Part shown: positions 53,325 through 55,256 of the stretch, piece after piece
Layout: every line of letters starts with the position of its first letter
Numbering within the stretch: the first letter of the stretch is position 1
Origin: Granulosicoccus sp.
GTDB taxonomy: Bacteria; Pseudomonadota; Gammaproteobacteria; Granulosicoccales; Granulosicoccaceae
Direction of reading: 5' to 3'
NCBI GenBank assembly: GCA_013002205.1
Contig: JABDKN010000277.1
Location: 1-55,256 of the forward strand
Length of the DNA stretch: 55,256 nucleotides
Notes under the pieces: model-generated
Database searches by the model: none
The model's input: the letters and a program-made list of their open reading frames with translations, nothing else
Told to the model about the DNA's origin: nothing
Translations under genes and position numbers: made by a program

Positions 53325-54282
53325 GATCGGCATCTTCGGACAGCCACCGGTCGATCAGGAATCGGGCGATGGAATCCTTGCGTGGCATCTTGTAGCCACC
53401 GCCCTCATCACCCCAACTGCCAAAGCGGCGCAATTGCCCGCGGGTAAACCACTGGGCATCGGCAAGTTCCAGCGGATCGCAGCAAATCTCCGTACTGAGT
53501 GCTCTCGCTTCGAATCCCAGCATGATCGAACGTGGGAACGGCCACGGTTGCGAGGCGACATAGCGTACCTCGCCGGTGCGGATGGCGGCCTCTTCCAGTA
53601 CTTCCCGTCGTACAGCATTCTCCAGGCTCTCGCCCGGTTCCACGAATCCTGCCAGTGTGGAGAATACGCCCTCAGGCCAGGACGGATGCCTGCCCAGCAG
53701 GCACACGGGTTCACCTGCTTCCGGGGTATGGCTGACGAGCATGATGACCGCCGGGTCAGTGCGGGGAAATACGATGTAGCCACAACTATCGCGAGTGCAT
53801 TGCCGGGTATGTCCTGCATTGGTCGAACGCATCAGGGTTCCGCAGCGAAGACAATGCCGCGTATTGTTGTTCCAGTAAATCATGCCTCGGGCATAGGCGA
53901 GAAGGGAGCCATCCTCGTCGGGCAGCAGGGGGCCTGCGACACGCAGCTCGGTAAAGCAGCCGGCCACGCTCAGACCGGTTCTGGTCAGGGCATGGCCTGC
54001 CAGTTCATCGCGCGCAGCTTCGTCAAGACTGGAAACATCCACGGCAAACAGTGGAACCGTGTCCAGCAGTCCCAGGAATACACAGAGACCAGGAGGCAAT
54101 GCAGTGTCGGCAGGCAGTAGCAAGGCCTGGGGTAGTATGTCCTCCCGTGCTGAATTGACCAGGGACTGTCCCTGCCAGAGCGGCACCAGGCGAGTATCGT
54201 GGTGTTGGCGCAATGCCTGCATCCGGGTATCGTCCTTGCGCAGATGATCAGCACGGTCCAGGGTGCTTTGGGTATAGAACAT
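53302..54282 (-). CDS. nudC: NADH pyrophosphatase NudC
   Basis: A 326-residue protein. The zinc ribbon (C-L-R-C-G, then C-T-R-D-S-C-G) is in the middle. The Nudix box is G-F-V-E-P-G-E-S-L followed by R-R-E-V-L-E-E-A-A. The NudC hallmark S-Q-P-W-P-F-P-R-S follows. NudC hydrolyses NADH and removes NAD caps from RNA. I chose ATG at 54282 because L-D-R-A-D-H-L-R comes soon after, as in relatives; an ATG at 54429 also has an AGGAGA sequence but too close to the codon. It diverges from the MipA-like gene. Confidence 0.88.
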   Translation of the reverse strand: MFYTQSTLDRADHLRKDDTRMQALRQHHDTRLVPLWQGQSLVNSAREDILPQALLLPADTALPPGLCVFLGLLDTVPLFAVDVSSLDEAARDELAGHALTRTGLSVAGCFTELRVAGPLLPDEDGSLLAYARGMIYWNNNTRHCLRCGTLMRSTNAGHTRQCTRDSCGYIVFPRTDPAVIMLVSHTPEAGEPVCLLGRHPSWPEGVFSTLAGFVEPGESLENAVRREVLEEAAIRTGEVRYVASQPWPFPRSIMLGFEARALSTEICCDPLELADAQWFTRGQLRRFGSWGDEGGGYKMPRKDSIARFLIDRWLSEDADLISPASV

Positions 54283-54459
54283 GGTCAACGGTCTCGTGCG
54301 GCGGTCGGGTAGTGATCCTGGTGCTTGCAGAGTGTCGAACAGGTAATCGTGACGGATCGGGTTCCCTACGGCCTCGTCGATAATTTTTCTATGGGTCCCT
54401 GACTTGCTCTGCAACCGTATGATAGTCATTCTCCTGACAAGAACCTTATCGACACACGC

Positions 54460-55256
54460 ATGAAGTCAGACTATGGACGTGCACTGCTGCTGCTTTTACT
54501 GCTGGCGCCCGACTGGGCGCTGTCACGCACTCCCCGCCATTCACCGGACGAGGGTGCCATCGTGCAGTCGAATAGTGACCTCGCTGGGGAGGAGCAGGTG
54601 GAAGCGGCGGGCCAGGCTCAAGCGGTGGAGCACACGGAGCTTACGCTACCGCGGTCGATTTCGCTGCAGCGTCGCCCTGTCTGGGAAGTCGGTGTGGGTG
54701 GCGGATATTTCTCGGGATTCGACTACCCGGCCTCCAGCGATTCCAATCAGCGATTCGTCGCACTGCCTTTTTTCATTTATCGCACCCCGAAGTTCCGCTT
54801 CGGCGATGGTGGCGTGCGCGCTGTGGCCATCGAGAGGCCGACGATAAAGCTGGATCTGTCCGTTGGTGGGTCATTGAATGCCAGTTCGGAAGGCAACAGT
54901 GCCCGTGAGGGCATGCCGAATCTGGATTTTCTGTTCGAGATCGGGCCGCAACTGGAAATCAGCCTGTTCGAGCGCGCCATGCCCTCTGGCGGGCGCGTGC
55001 TGCTGCGTTTCACCTCCGAGGTACGGGCTGTGCTGGCTACCGATTTCGGTTATGTGGCGCACCGTGGTTTCGTGGCCGAGGCCGGGCTGGGGATCAACTA
55101 TCGCAATGTCAGGCGATCCGGTATCGATCTGCTGTCGGCTGTCGACGTCACGTTTGCCGACGAACGGTTGCAGGACTATTTCTATCAGGTTGACCCGGCG
55201 TACGTAAACGAGCAGCGTCCGCTCTATGATGCCTCAGGCGGCTACCTGGAAACCAG
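54460..55256 (+). CDS. MipA/OmpV-family outer-membrane protein (partial, open at right edge)
   Basis: ATG at 54460 opens a frame that runs, without a stop, past the end of the window (265 residues seen). A signal peptide of about 24 residues is followed by an acidic, Glu/Gln/Ala-rich linker and then the beta-barrel start with W-E-V-G-V-G-G-G-Y, typical of MipA/OmpV. Later G-G-S-L-N-A-S-S-E-G-N-S-A-R and P-N-L-D-F-L-F-E-I-G-P also match. MipA-like proteins scaffold peptidoglycan enzymes, while OmpV relatives are envelope barrels. The C-terminal part is missing, and the frame is divergent from nudC. Confidence 0.82.
   Translation, partial: MKSDYGRALLLLLLLAPDWALSRTPRHSPDEGAIVQSNSDLAGEEQVEAAGQAQAVEHTELTLPRSISLQRRPVWEVGVGGGYFSGFDYPASSDSNQRFVALPFFIYRTPKFRFGDGGVRAVAIERPTIKLDLSVGGSLNASSEGNSAREGMPNLDFLFEIGPQLEISLFERAMPSGGRVLLRFTSEVRAVLATDFGYVAHRGFVAEAGLGINYRNVRRSGIDLLSAVDVTFADERLQDYFYQVDPAYVNEQRPLYDASGGYLET

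Noticed and set aside
1-55256. tRNA, rRNA, CRISPR arrays, insertion sequences or prophage
   Set aside because: No cloverleaf-like sequence, no regularly spaced repeats, no transposase or integrase motifs were seen on reading either strand; short noncoding RNAs cannot be excluded by eye.

Overview
The window reads as chromosome of an aerobic, ubiquinone-using Gram-negative, most likely a gammaproteobacterium, possibly marine. Evidence: UbiA and glutathione reductase side by side, a full nqrABCDEF operon, a minor type IV pilin cluster, a YbiT-type ABC-F protein, Ada, OmpA-like and MipA-like outer-membrane proteins, and a GH17/GT2 glucan synthase. I cannot name the genus. I saw no rRNA, tRNA, insertion sequence, prophage or CRISPR array. 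Genes are tightly packed, with many ATGA/GTGA overlaps and frequent GTG starts.

Layout. 1-6.1 kb: end of a probable secretion-related gene, a FAS1 lipoprotein, a tiny repeat-bearing lipoprotein, two tandem OmpA-family paralogs, comF and a membrane GTPase. 6.2-7.8 kb: peroxiredoxin and an AbrB-type membrane protein. 7.8-14.6 kb: a LacI-controlled ABC sugar uptake operon ending in a GH63-type hydrolase that resembles mannosylglycerate/glucosylglycerate hydrolases; a sigma70-like promoter and a perfect LacI-type operator precede it. 14.6-18.9 kb, minus strand: ubiA, a second soluble GTPase, an atypical Ser/Thr kinase and a PP2C phosphatase. 19-23.3 kb: gor, then fimT-pilV-pilW-pilX-pilE without pilY1. 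23.3-32.6 kb: ybiT, a MalY-type C-S lyase, a CoA-type Nudix hydrolase, a flavin reductase, a VTT membrane protein, a hybrid histidine kinase coupled to an AEC transporter, and a PhoX-like protein.

32.7-39.6 kb: nqrABCDEF on the minus strand, divergent from a five-heme cytochrome, with an FNR/Anr-like box between them. NqrB is short and seems to lack the covalent-FMN threonine motif; NqrA carries a 12-bp tandem repeat. 39.6-44 kb: DUF2789, a DUF481 outer-membrane protein in an operon with a PAS kinase and a single-domain response regulator, then ada. 44-48.6 kb: a cyclic beta-glucan synthase coupled to an LTA-synthase-like phosphoglycerol transferase. 49-51.5 kb: nucleosidase, spore-photoproduct-lyase-like radical SAM enzyme and an SDR. 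51.7-55.3 kb: two YbjQ-family genes with an M48 peptidase, nudC, and the start of a MipA/OmpV gene running off the end.

The least conventional items are the GTPase-kinase-phosphatase module, the photoproduct-lyase/nucleosidase operon in an apparently non-sporulating bacterium, the altered Nqr complex beside a multiheme cytochrome, and the YbjQ-YbjQ-M48 operon.
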